64,000 bases of DNA from Mesorhizobium sp. AR10 (GTDB lineage: Bacteria > Pseudomonadota > Alphaproteobacteria > Rhizobiales > Rhizobiaceae): positions 682,001 through 746,000 of the forward strand of contig NZ_CP080523.1 of the NCBI RefSeq assembly GCF_024746795.1, written 5' to 3'. The notes beneath the pieces were generated by a model. The model was not told the DNA's origin. It searched no databases and saw only the letters and a program-made list of their open reading frames with translations. The translations under genes and the position numbers were made by a program. Of this stretch, positions 8,495 through 16,940 are shown piece after piece (position 1 is the stretch's first letter; the number at the start of each line of letters is the position of its first letter).

Positions 8495-11368
8495 CTAGAA
8501 ACCCTGTGCCCGAAGATCCGCGAGAACATCATCGGCATCGCGCAACGCAATCGACCGCGTCCAGAACCGGTGCCGATCGGGCTTGAGAAGAAAGACGAAG
8601 CCCTGATCATACAGGCGCGTAATGCGTGTGATCGTCAGACTGGAGCCGCGACGCTCCTGCAACAATGCATCCAGCTTCGCCCGCAGCTCATCGGCACCCG
8701 ACCAGTCTACGACCCCATCCCCGAAAACATACGCGCCGCATATGGCGCCGGTCCAATGGTAGCGATCCACAGCGCGTAGCGGCTTGCGTGGGTAGACGGC
8801 GTTAATCTGCACGGTAAAGGTCGCGTCGAACTTGCCGAGCGCGTCTTCGGGCGCGACGCGCATCAGTGCCGACCCCGTGCCAAGCCGGACGAACTCGCGC
8901 TGATAGTCTACAATGTCCTGAGCGACGATGCGCTCATTGTCGCTGAGGTCGAGATCCTCGTCTTCCGGATACGGTAGGGCGAGGATGTCCGCCTGCAGGA
9001 TTGCAGTGGCGCGCTGCACGAAGAGGCTGGCGCTGATCCCCGCGACATACGCCCTGAGCACGGTTTGCTCCTTGCGCAACCACGCCTCGATCGCCTCCAA
9101 CCGGGTAAGATCGCGCTTCTTTGCCGCAAAACCCATAATGCGGTGCTTGTAGGTCAGATAGTCGCCCTGCCAGAGCCCGTGATGAAGATCCTCGTTTTCT
9201 TTGACCAGCAGGAACGGAGGCGTGAACCGCTTGACAGACCTAGGACCCTCGATCGGCTGGTCCGGCACTATCTGCAGATGGGTGGCATCAATTCCGGTGT
9301 CGGACAGCGCTTCGGTCGGGAGCAGCGGCTGACCGATCAAATGCTCAGCGGACCGAGACACATCCTTCCCGCCTGCGATGTAGCCTTCACCGAAGTCCCA
9401 CTCGTGGCGTGTCGCGATATCCCGTAGCGTTGGGTACTGCCGGAGGCGCCTAATCAAATCGTGTACGCGGCTGCCGCCGAGGAGGTTCGATCTCCATATA
9501 TCGGCGGACTCCCTCGCCTGCGTGTTCCGCACCCAATGGAGATCGTAATAGTCGATATCGAACCCTTGCTCCGCCGTGGCGCGTCCGTTGCGACGAAACA
9601 CGGCGTGTAGAATGCGCCCATCCGCGACAGGTGCGACCGCCTCTATAAGTACGACGACGATCTTGGGGTCGGCCTCGCCCTTTTTGAAGAGCCCTCGAAC
9701 GGAGACGAAGTCCAGGATCTCTCTCACACCCCAACGGGTGAAGATGCCGCCCCGGAACGGTGCGACGTTCTGGTTGTAGAGAAAACCAGCCGGCTCGACC
9801 AAGGCCAGTATCCCATTTGGCGCAAGAAGCTCTATCGCCTCATGCAGGAAGAGGTATGCAAGCTGCATGTCCGCAAGCAGGCCATGGGTCTTGGTGTAAG
9901 CGGCATAGCTCCGCTTGGCACCGTCCGTCGTGAGAGTCGACTCAAACGGAGGATTGCCGACCACCACTGCGACTGGTGCCTTCAGGACCCCCCGTTCCTT
10001 GGCTTCGAAGAAGCAACTCCAATGCAGCGTCACGTCGGCCAACGGCGGGAAAAGCTTCACGCTTGCGCGGATTTCCTCGGGCTGAAGGGCATCGCAGAGG
10101 CTGAGACACAAGCTGAACGCAGCAAGCTCGATAGCTCCTTCTTCAACGTCCATCCCGTGCACACGCTGGAGTAGCGGGCGCAAGTCATCGATGCCAGGAC
10201 GGGCCCATCCATTGTGAAGTCGCCAGTGCAGCACCAGCCGCTTGTAGGCTTCCACCAGGAAAACGCCCGAACCACATGCCGGATCGAGGATGACGCCGTC
10301 ACCGGCCATCAGCGTATCCAGCCGCTCCCAACTCAGAGTTTCCTCGAGCATCAAGCGAACCAGCGCGGGCGGCGTGTAGACCGAACTCGCGGCATCCTTG
10401 ACGAAGAGCTGGTAGATATTGCTGATCAACTCCACCGGCAGGTCACGGAACGAATAGAGCCGCCACAGGCTCAGCTGGCCCGTCGCATCTTCGCGGCCCT
10501 CGACCAGTCGCGCATAGTTTGCGAGCTCGGTGCTCGCAAGCAACGCAGTGCGCTCCTCGTCGGTCAGGCGAAACACATGACCGTTGAAACGCCCTTCCAG
10601 AGCTTCCAGCAATTTCACCAACGCGGCGCCATCGCCTAGCACCTCGAAGAAGCGGGTCGCGCCCTTGCGCGCGCGGGCGAAATCCTTGGGCAGGAGAACC
10701 GAACGCTCCTCGAGATAAGCTATGAGCAGTGCGAGAATAAGCAGTCGACGGAGCAGGCGCGGCTCGAGCAAGCGACTATCGGTGAGCTGCTTGGCGAGCG
10801 CTCGAACTTCTTCGACGAGTGTACGGTGCGCCGATTTCTGCGCCGAGAGCATGAGGTCACATGCGATCGGGTCATCCCAGATTGTGCCATTCCGGATCCG
10901 CGCCGCATTCCACCACACGTCCTGAGCGGCGATTTTGGCTCCGACGGATAGACTTCGGATGGGCCGGCAAACGGGGACATTGTCTGGACCAACAAAGTCC
11001 GGTTGATGCGCGCAGCGGAACAGCTGGATGCGGCCAGGAGCGGCACGATAGACGAGAGGCACGCCGCCCCAGCTCCAAAGCCGTTTGTGCAGTTCGGCAA
11101 ACTGGCCGTCATCGGCCGCGGTGCTCGCGTCGAACACAAGGGCCTGCGCGACCGGGGCACGCCCGTGCCGGGCCGCCTCGAAGAATACAGCACGCGCCCC
11201 ATAGTCGCGGGCCTTCTCCATGACCGCAACTTCCTCGGGCGGGCGTCCCGACGGCGCATAACCATCGACCGCGACCAAACCATCGACGCCCGGAAAGCCA
11301 CGACCTTCGCCGATGGCGAACAGCCAGTCGGCCTCGGATCCAGGACTTCCAACTTCGTCCAGCGTCAT
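8495..11368 (-). CDS. Large N6-adenine DNA methyltransferase
   Basis: About 957 residues from ATG 11368. The gamma-class methylase core is clear: SAM-binding DPACGSG at about 362-368 and catalytic NPPF at about 472-475, preceded by the VYTPPALVRLMLEE helix typical of type I/IIG methylases. The N-terminal 200 residues (WLFAIGEGRGFPGVDG, FFEAARHG, LHKRLWSWGGVP) form a separate domain of unknown type; the C-terminal 350 residues resemble a target-recognition region (Eco57I-like). It modifies adenine in DNA; with the following nuclease gene it would form a restriction-modification pair. A longer start at 11461 would overlap the upstream gene. Confidence 0.88.
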   Translation of the reverse strand: MTLDEVGSPGSEADWLFAIGEGRGFPGVDGLVAVDGYAPSGRPPEEVAVMEKARDYGARAVFFEAARHGRAPVAQALVFDASTAADDGQFAELHKRLWSWGGVPLVYRAAPGRIQLFRCAHQPDFVGPDNVPVCRPIRSLSVGAKIAAQDVWWNAARIRNGTIWDDPIACDLMLSAQKSAHRTLVEEVRALAKQLTDSRLLEPRLLRRLLILALLIAYLEERSVLLPKDFARARKGATRFFEVLGDGAALVKLLEALEGRFNGHVFRLTDEERTALLASTELANYARLVEGREDATGQLSLWRLYSFRDLPVELISNIYQLFVKDAASSVYTPPALVRLMLEETLSWERLDTLMAGDGVILDPACGSGVFLVEAYKRLVLHWRLHNGWARPGIDDLRPLLQRVHGMDVEEGAIELAAFSLCLSLCDALQPEEIRASVKLFPPLADVTLHWSCFFEAKERGVLKAPVAVVVGNPPFESTLTTDGAKRSYAAYTKTHGLLADMQLAYLFLHEAIELLAPNGILALVEPAGFLYNQNVAPFRGGIFTRWGVREILDFVSVRGLFKKGEADPKIVVVLIEAVAPVADGRILHAVFRRNGRATAEQGFDIDYYDLHWVRNTQARESADIWRSNLLGGSRVHDLIRRLRQYPTLRDIATRHEWDFGEGYIAGGKDVSRSAEHLIGQPLLPTEALSDTGIDATHLQIVPDQPIEGPRSVKRFTPPFLLVKENEDLHHGLWQGDYLTYKHRIMGFAAKKRDLTRLEAIEAWLRKEQTVLRAYVAGISASLFVQRATAILQADILALPYPEDEDLDLSDNERIVAQDIVDYQREFVRLGTGSALMRVAPEDALGKFDATFTVQINAVYPRKPLRAVDRYHWTGAICGAYVFGDGVVDWSGADELRAKLDALLQERRGSSLTITRITRLYDQGFVFLLKPDRHRFWTRSIALRDADDVLADLRAQGF

Positions 11369-11429
11369 AGGCGCCACCCAAGCGATGGCCGTGATCGAAG
11401 GGCGCCGACACGCGGCCCAGGTCGCGCGC

Positions 11430-11618
11430 TCATTTCTGCCGCTTCTTCTTCGAGAGGACAAAGCCCTCTTTTAGGAGATCGGTCATGCTGATCCCCTCGG
11501 ACACCGCGAAGCCTTTGAACTCCTTCTTGAATTCGGGGCTGACCTTGAAGTTGAGCGACTCTTTTTCGCTCTCCGGCGCGCTGTTCTCGCTGGTGCTTTC
11601 GGTTCGCCTGCTGGCCAA
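11430..11618 (-). CDS. Small ribbon-helix-helix type regulator
   Basis: 62 residues with LNFKVSPEFKKEFKGFA followed by two short helices (ISMTDLLKEG), the pattern of ribbon-helix-helix DNA-binding proteins, with basic ends. The most likely start is TTG 11618, as no in-frame ATG or GTG is available, so the start is uncertain. It lies immediately before the methyltransferase gene, and a 14-bp inverted repeat lies 63-100 bases upstream. By analogy with controller proteins of restriction systems it may be an autoregulator; that is inference. Confidence 0.6.
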   Translation of the reverse strand: MASRRTESTSENSAPESEKESLNFKVSPEFKKEFKGFAVSEGISMTDLLKEGFVLSKKKRQK

Positions 11619-11680
11619 AGCCGCCCCCCCATGGCGCGGCGACTACCGCCCCTGGTCGCGCAACGCACCGCAAGGATACA

Positions 11681-11741
11681 GATTTCTGCCTTTCTTGCAA
11701 TACCGAAAGGCAGAAATCGTTCTTTCCCGAAAGCCAGAAAT
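11681..11741 (-). promoter_or_regulatory. Inverted-repeat operator upstream of the RHH-methyltransferase operon
   Basis: A perfect 14-bp inverted repeat, GATTTCTGCCTTTC at 11681-11694 and GAAAGGCAGAAATC at 11705-11718, separated by ten bases. A further near-copy of the right arm, GAAAGCCAGAAAT, lies at 11729-11741. Three similarly spaced half-sites upstream of a ribbon-helix-helix gene fit cooperative binding by that protein. No T-tract follows, so a terminator is unlikely. Confidence 0.6.
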
Positions 11742-12116
11742 AAAGAATTCTGGATTGGGCGACCCACCCATGCATAGCCCATCGTCGACCACCCGCGCTC
11801 GCCAAGACCTACCAAATCAAGACACTGTCCGGCGCTCATCTTGACGTTGCTACCGTCCTAGGTTCGGCGACCCTGCGACAAGAGTTGGGACACGCTGCGC
11901 GATTTCATTCGGCAGCCAAAGCAAGATCAAAACGCTGCCCTCGGGACGGAATCAAACTTGACGCCGTACTCTAGAACAAACAGAGAACCGAACGCAAGGC
12001 CCGGATCTCTGGAAGTCGATCGACCCGTGCGGCCTCACCCACTCTCGATTGAGCTTCCATTCGAGGTGTGGCAGTCGACACACTAGCATCCAGCGGGGCT
12101 CAAAGCCCCGGAGGTG
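11742..12116. other. Gene-free stretch
   Basis: No reading frame with convincing composition. The left part is probably promoter sequence of the minus-strand methyltransferase operon; the right part leads into the IS66 relic. Nothing else recognised. Confidence 0.4.
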
Positions 12117-12334
12117 GGCAATTGGCTCTTCTCGGGCAACTTCGCGCCGCAGAGCGGTCAGCGGTCGTGCTCAGCATCATCGAGACCTGCAAGCTCTGCG
12201 GCGTCGATGCCGAAGCCTACATGGCCGACGTCACCGAGCGCATCCAGAACGACTGGCCAGCCTCGCGCTGGGACGAGCTAATGCCGTGGAGCTGGGTGCG
12301 CCGCGAAGAGATGCCGCTCCCCTTGGCGGCATGA
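12117..12334 (+). pseudogene. IS66-family transposase TnpC, C-terminal relic
   Basis: The conserved end of IS66 TnpC is readable: NWLFSGN in one frame (from about 12120), then after a frameshift SAVVLSIIETCKLCGVDAEAY and PASRWDELMPWSW up to the stop at 12334. The catalytic DDE core is absent. It belongs to the same relic as the UPF0149 gene that overlaps its stop and the IS66-type terminus at 12996-13018. Confidence 0.8.
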
Positions 12335-12933
12335 GCGCGATCGATGACATGGCGCTGTCGGACGAGGCGCTCGAGGCCTGGATGGCCGCCAAGACCAACC
12401 GCCGCCCGCTGGTGCGGACCATGTCGGCGCTGGATGGCTTCGTAACGGCGGCGGTCACCGGACCGCGGTTCCTGGATCCGCAAGACTGGATGTGCCCGCT
12501 CATGGGGTTGCCGCGCGACGTCTTGGCCAAAGGGTCCGCAACCGATCACGCCGTGTTTGCCAGCGTCGCCAGGATCCACAACCAGATCAACGAGACGCTC
12601 TTCGACAGACCGCAGGATTATGCGCCCCGATTCGCAACCAAGCCCAGCGGCGGCATCGACCCCCGGCCGTGGTGCCAGGGGTTCTACGCGGCCATGAATC
12701 TCAACATCAAAAGCTGGAGACGGCTACTCGACCTCGACAACCCCAATCACGGCCTGCTGCTGCCGATCCTGATCTACTGCGTCGACAAAAAGGGCAGGCC
12801 CGTCCTCGGTAAGCCCAGGCCGGGGCCCGAGACCGCGCATTCCATCGAGCACGAGGCCTACAAAGACATCGCCCTCGTCATTCCCGCCCTCCGCGAACTC
12901 CACTACGTCACCCGTTATGACGATCCGGAGTGA
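12331..12933 (+). CDS. UPF0149 (YgfB/YecA) family protein, IS66 passenger
   Basis: 200 residues; ATG overlaps the TnpC stop (ATGA). Sequence features of the UPF0149/YecA-like family: an N-terminal helical region (ALEAWMAAKTNRRPLV), MSALDGFVTAAVTGPRF and LPRDVLAKGSATDHAVFASV, and WCQGFYAAMNLNIKSW in the middle. Genes of this type are carried next to tnpC in some IS66 elements of Rhizobiales. Its function is unknown. It appears intact although the rest of the element is degraded. Confidence 0.75.
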   Translation: MSAIDDMALSDEALEAWMAAKTNRRPLVRTMSALDGFVTAAVTGPRFLDPQDWMCPLMGLPRDVLAKGSATDHAVFASVARIHNQINETLFDRPQDYAPRFATKPSGGIDPRPWCQGFYAAMNLNIKSWRRLLDLDNPNHGLLLPILIYCVDKKGRPVLGKPRPGPETAHSIEHEAYKDIALVIPALRELHYVTRYDDPE

Positions 12934-12995
12934 TCGTCGGCCCCGCGCCGACCAACGGCTGATGTACTATAGGCGCACCAGACGATTTCGGGAAA

Positions 12996-13019
12996 GGTGC
13001 CTCGGCGCATCGCTTACGA
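12996..13019. repeat. IS66-type right terminus, copy 1
   Basis: AGGTGCCTCGGCGCATCGCTTACG; its reverse complement begins GTAAGCG, the common start of IS66 ends. The same 24 bases recur at 49131-49154. Here it lies to the right of the TnpC and UPF0149 relic, in the expected orientation for the right end of that element. Confidence 0.75.
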
Positions 13020-13263
13020 GTCATCGATTGGGGTGGCAGTGGCCGATAGAGACGCGACCCATGCTTGGAAGAGCGAGCATTCGACGGGAGGTGACGTATA
13101 GCTAAATGGAAAGACGCCGAACCCCTCGATCGCGCCAGCCGCGACCCAACCGACTCGACTCCAGAGCGAAAAGAGCGCGTGCGGCTCGAGCGACTAGCGA
13201 GGAAAAAGGAATGGGCGCCTCGGCATGACTGGCCAAAAGCGGTCCAGTCAGATCAGGCTGTTC

Positions 13264-13799
13264 CTATTCGCTAATGGGCGGAAACGGTGTGATCGACCAA
13301 TCGATCAATTCGACGGCACTTTGAAGTATTGCCTCGGTCCGAGTATGGCTGTGTGAAAAGGCGATGACATATCCCATGGAGTCTAGGCAATCGCCTTTCC
13401 TGATGATCGGCGTCTTGGGTTTAGCACACAATTTGACCTCGGCCACACCAGGTACAGCCGCCGCCCGACTGCCGTCATCGATCCAGTCGAGGGTGCCATC
13501 CTGATCGGGAAGTAGGGACCGCCAGCCAGCAATTTGCGAATGCCTTTTGCGCAAATCCCATTCGTCGCCGGTGACAAGTTTGATGTGCTCGGTGATGAGA
13601 TCGATACCGTAAGCCAGCTGAATGTGTTCAGGACCGCCACCAAGGCGCGGATTGACTTCAATGACGACTGGGCCACGCTTCGTCCACCGGAGTTCAATGC
13701 ACGTTGGCCCCTAGCCAAGGCTCAGAGCTTGCAAACAACTCAACGAAACATCGATACTACGCTTATGCTCGTCATCAGTTAGCGGAGCGGGAAAGATCC
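13264..13799 (-). pseudogene. ATP-grasp family protein, C-terminal relic with in-frame stop
   Basis: Reading on the minus strand, the ATP-grasp metal-binding segment VVIEVNPRLGGGPEH is clear, preceded by IFPAPLTDDEHKRS and followed by a C-terminal domain ending near 13264. A TAG at 13713-13711 interrupts the frame in LSLG*GPTCIEL. The N-terminal half is missing, cut off near 13800 where the next gene begins. The complete gene would have been an ATP-dependent carboxylate-amine ligase of unknown substrate. Confidence 0.75.
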
Positions 13800-13805
13800 T
13801 GCAAG

Positions 13806-13964
13806 ATGACCGCCACCGGCATGGTCTGCGAAATGACCCCGATGAACGACGCCTCGAAGGACATGTTCATGGAATGCTGCAAGCGCATGATGGCCATGAA
13901 CGGCGCCGGCATGCCGATGATGATGATGTGCGGCGGCATGATGATGATGGGCTCGATGGCCTGA
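13806..13964 (+). CDS. Methionine-rich small protein
   Basis: 52 residues with 18 Met and several Cys: VCEMTPMND, MFMECCKRMM and a tail with MPMMMMCGGMMMMG. Such Met/Cys arrays suit soft metals, above all copper(I). GGGAAAG precedes the ATG by a suitable distance, and a strong terminator follows at 13989. It faces a cupin-type regulator and a second Met-containing small protein on the other strand. Metal binding is inferred from composition only. Confidence 0.6.
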   Translation: MTATGMVCEMTPMNDASKDMFMECCKRMMAMNGAGMPMMMMCGGMMMMGSMA

Positions 13965-13988
13965 GCGCTACCGCTCTATCTTTGAGAA

Positions 13989-14013
13989 GGGCCGCCTAGC
14001 CGGCCCCTTTTTT
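13989..14013 (+). terminator. Rho-independent terminator
   Basis: GGGCCG stem (13989-13994), six-base loop, CGGCCC (14001-14006), then C and TTTTTT. It follows the Met-rich gene on the plus strand and separates it from the convergent cupin regulator. Confidence 0.8.
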
Positions 14014-14015
14014 GT

Positions 14016-14636
14016 TCAGCCGACAGCCTCGACATAAGTCATGACGAGGTAGGCGATCGCCTCGCTGCCGCCGGGGTTCCCGTAGCTGTGCGGCACATCG
14101 GCTTCGAACAGGATGGCATCGCCTTCGGACAGGTGATGCGGCGCCTCCTGGCCCGCCCGGATCTCGAGTTGGCCTTTCGCCAAGATGATGTTCTCGATCG
14201 TGCCCGCAGCATGCGCCTCGGCGTTTTCGGTGTGTCCGGCCGCAAAGCGCAACTCGTAGAACTCGACCTTCCGTTCCGCGTCGAAAGGAAACAAGGCCCG
14301 CGATGTGAATTTGCCGTCGACCGAGGTCAGGATTTTCGCATGTTGGCGGCGCAGGACCACAGTCCCTTGCACCTTTTGACTGTCGAGCAGCGTGGCAAAA
14401 GGAACGCCCAGTGCTGTGGCGATCTTCCAAAGCAGGTTGATGCTGGGAGCGCTCATGCCGGTTTCGATCTGGCTGAGCATGGCCCGGCTGACGCCTGACA
14501 GCTTCGCAAGCCGCTCAAGGGAGTGGCCTTGCCGCGTCCTCAGCCGGCGCAGATTGCGTCCGAGGACCTGTGGCAGTTCATTGGCGGCTTCATCGCTCTC
14601 ACCAATTTGGATGACGTTTGAGAACGGGTCCGCCAC
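14016..14636 (-). CDS. XRE-family regulator with C-terminal cupin domain
   Basis: 206 residues. Residues about 26-80 form an HTH_3 domain (LGRNLRRLRTRQGHSLERLA, SGVSRAMLSQIETG), and residues about 120-200 a cupin (AGTIENIILAKGQLEIRAG, LSEGDAILFEADVPHSY). This is the architecture of PuuR-type regulators that sense a small ligand through the cupin. It lies seven bases after a 59-residue Met-containing gene and probably forms an operon with it. Target unknown; local small-protein genes are candidates. Confidence 0.88.
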   Translation of the reverse strand: MADPFSNVIQIGESDEAANELPQVLGRNLRRLRTRQGHSLERLAKLSGVSRAMLSQIETGMSAPSINLLWKIATALGVPFATLLDSQKVQGTVVLRRQHAKILTSVDGKFTSRALFPFDAERKVEFYELRFAAGHTENAEAHAAGTIENIILAKGQLEIRAGQEAPHHLSEGDAILFEADVPHSYGNPGGSEAIAYLVMTYVEAVG

Positions 14637-14643
14637 GGCTATT

Positions 14644-14823
14644 TCAATTCTGCGTCGAAGGTGTTCCGACCGGATAAACCGGCATGAACCAGACCGGCAC
14701 CCAAGCCATCGGCACCATGCCCGGCATCATGAAAAGGGCTTCCGGCGGACGCGTTAACTGTTGTGCATTCCGAGCATGGCGGAAGGCATCCAAGCTGACG
14801 ACGTTTGCGGATTGCGCAGACAT
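14644..14823 (-). CDS. Small protein, Met/Pro-rich C terminus
   Basis: 59 residues from ATG 14823, preceded by AGGA at good spacing. The N-terminal part (NVVSLDAFRHARNAQQ) looks like a short helix; the C-terminal part is MMPGMVPMAWVPVWFMPVY, hydrophobic and Met/Pro-rich. Co-oriented with and seven bases before the cupin regulator. Function unknown. Confidence 0.5.
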   Translation of the reverse strand: MSAQSANVVSLDAFRHARNAQQLTRPPEALFMMPGMVPMAWVPVWFMPVYPVGTPSTQN

Positions 14824-15123
14824 TGTGTGCTTCCTGCATGTTCCTGGCCAATTACCCAATATTAGCCGTGGGACCGTTGACTGGCAGAGTGCTCGATTCC
14901 ATTTTAGGTCTCTCGGGGAAATATGAATTCCATCACGGACCGACTGGTGAGCATGGCAGTGCGATATACGGGGAGCTGGGCCTTGGCTGCGATGCAGACG
15001 CGGTGCTGGATGCAGGCCTGCCTAGGGTCGTCGAACGACGGCATTCCTGTTGGGTGCATCCACCCGTCCTGACATAGTCTGCGAAAGCACCGGTTTCCCA
15101 GCAGAGAATTACATGGTCGACCT
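14824..15123. other. Gene-free stretch
   Basis: No recognisable gene. It contains the promoter side of the Met/Pro-rich gene and cupin regulator on the minus strand. A 50-codon plus-strand frame from 14923 has no supporting features. Confidence 0.35.
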
Positions 15124-15340
15124 CTACGCCGGTCGCGAAGCGTCGCCGGTGACACGCGGCACGCTGTGGCCGCGCTGCACAGCTGGGCGATCGGCCAGTT
15201 CGAGATACCAGCGCCTGACATTGGCAAAGTCGGCGAGGGCGGTCACGTGTCGCTCGATCCGCGATACCGACGGCCAGATCGCGATGTCGGCGATCGAATA
15301 GTCGCCGCCGACGTAGCGGCGGCCGGCGAGCCGGGTCCAG
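15124..15340 (-). pseudogene. Glutathione S-transferase, C-terminal relic
   Basis: The minus-strand frame reads RRYVGGDYSIADIAIWP, IERHVTALADFANVRRWY and LADRPAVQRG, the alpha-helical C-terminal domain of YghU/GstB-type glutathione transferases. The thioredoxin-fold N-terminal domain is missing; upstream the sequence belongs to another relic on the opposite strand. Not functional. Confidence 0.8.
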
Positions 15341-15384
15341 GGTCGCACAACCTGTCTCACTGGATTGGACATTCGCCGGGGCCG

Positions 15385-15756
15385 ATCGCCGGTGTAGCTT
15401 CCGTCATCGATGGCGACACGATCGAGATCCGCGGACAACGCGTCCGCTTAAATGGCATCGATGCGCCTGAATCCGCCCAACAGTGCAACGACGCCAAGGG
15501 CTTTCGATATCAGTGCGGCACCAAATCTGCTGCTGCCCTTGATACGTTCCTCACACTCTCCAGGCCCACGCATTGCACGTTCGTTTCGTGGGGCAGGTAC
15601 CGCCGCTATGTAGGCGACTGCCACCGCGCGGACGGCAAGAGCGTAGCCGGCTGGCTGGTCGAGAATGGCCTAGCCGTAGATTGGCCCAAATACGGTCACG
15701 GGAACTATGCGGAGCAGCAGGCGGCGAAGGTTGTCGTGTGGCTTGGCGTGTTTTAG
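15385..15756 (+). pseudogene. Thermonuclease (SNase-like) relic
   Basis: Reads IAGVASVIDGDTIEIRGQ, VRLNGIDAPESAQQC and GRYRRYVGDCHRADGK, the OB-fold nuclease of the SNase family (DGDT and the ligand-binding Asp are present). It lacks a start and the secretion signal, being joined upstream to antisense GST sequence, and its end runs out of frame near 15740 (AEQQAAK then VVVWLGVF*). Probably nonfunctional. Confidence 0.75.
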
Positions 15757-16083
15757 GCGCCCGGGGATTGCCGCGCCGAACCTGCCGAGGGCGCTAAACC
15801 ATCCAGCAGCCAGCCGCTCGGCATCATCAGCCGCCCTCAGGTAGCGCAGAACTGACAGCTTTCGGATTCGGACCTTTAGAAGCGAACGTCCATACCTGCG
15901 CGAGCTGCCGGAGTGAACCGTCCACCGACGCCACGTTTCAGCGCTGCATCTCGTCCAACCCTTTCTGAACGCTCCTGCGATTACGTGAGCGACGTGAAAA
16001 CGTTCATCCGCCTGCAATTCGTGGAATACATGATGACCGGCGTGCGGCCGAAGACCGATACGGAGCAGTGATCCCGCGCAGCT
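15757..16083. other. Gene-free stretch
   Basis: Only short frames without family features. The beginning continues the thermonuclease relic in another frame (about 15757-15797). Nothing else recognised. Confidence 0.35.
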
Positions 16084-16389
16084 TCAAGGACGCCGGAGAA
16101 ATGCGTCGTCAAAAAGCACACGGAACTGGTCTATGGCCTCTTCAAAGCGGTCAAATCCTTCCTGCCTAAGCTTCGCTGCAAATGCGATGCTAGGGTCGGT
16201 TCCGACGATGGCAGACCAGTAGTATTGGACCATCCCCCGCGCGTCCCGCTCGTTGAGCCGCATTATGGTGTAGTTGATCCCCCTCCTTAGGCTGTCTGAT
16301 GTTATCGGGGACGCAAGGATCGGGTCGAAGACGTGCTCGTGCAGAAAAGCTAGGATTTCTCGTTCCTTACGGCCATGAACTCTCGGCAT
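16084..16389 (-). CDS. Hypothetical protein, 101 residues
   Basis: Cytoplasmic, helical, charged protein (EREILAFLHEHVFDPIL, RGINYTIMRLNERDARG). Codon composition fits a real gene and the ATG at 16389 reads MPRVHGRKERE. A GTG start two codons upstream is possible. Surrounded by relics, so it may be a fragment. No family recognised. Confidence 0.45.
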   Translation of the reverse strand: MPRVHGRKEREILAFLHEHVFDPILASPITSDSLRRGINYTIMRLNERDARGMVQYYWSAIVGTDPSIAFAAKLRQEGFDRFEEAIDQFRVLFDDAFLRRP

Positions 16390-16559
16390 GTCCACATCCC
16401 AGCAATTGGCGGTGTTTATTCTTCCACGCGCTGTGTATCATACACCTTCAGTCCTGGCCGAGAATGCCGTATTTGCAGGCACATTGCGGGGCTTTGGGTG
16501 GCTCTTTTTAGCGAGGAGTTAAAGGGCGCAGTAAGTTTCCGCGTACGTGAAGGACGTTG

Positions 16560-16940
16560 CCCGAAAGTTTGAGAGGGGAAACGCCACTGAACACACCTAT
16601 CGCGAATGTCTGGTCACACTCTCCAATGCGCTGTTGGCCAACTAATACAGCCTTACGAATGAGCCGAAACGGCAAAAATGTGGGGCTCCCGACTACATCC
16701 TGGAAAAGGGCGCAGTGCCCGTTGGCTACATCGAGGCGAAGAACATCGGTGCCTCACTCGACCAGATGGAAGGCGGTGAGCAACACCGTTGGCATCGCGA
16801 AGGTCGTCAAGGGTAAGGTCTTGCTGCAGCCGGACTAGGTCGAGCGCTTTTTGACCTATTTCAAAGCCTTCGCTGACTATCGCACTCAGACAATCCGAAA
16901 TTCAAAACTGCTCGCACAGGTGATGGCCGTAAGGCGATCC
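16560..16940 (+). pseudogene. Type ISP-like restriction-modification enzyme, N-terminal relic
   Basis: Across interrupted frames the sequence reads GNATEHTYRECLVTLSNALLAN, stop, LTNEPKRQKCGAPDYILEKG, VPVGYIEAKNIGASLDQMEG and later VERFLTYFKAFADYRTQTIR. The YIEAK segment is the ExK part of the nuclease domain at the N terminus of single-chain type I-like (ISP) restriction enzymes. Internal stops and frameshifts show it is dead. Confidence 0.7.

Noticed and set aside
7531..8586. 351-codon plus-strand frame
   Set aside because: Antisense shadow of the nuclease and unknown genes on the minus strand; the minus-strand frames have coherent motifs and overlaps.
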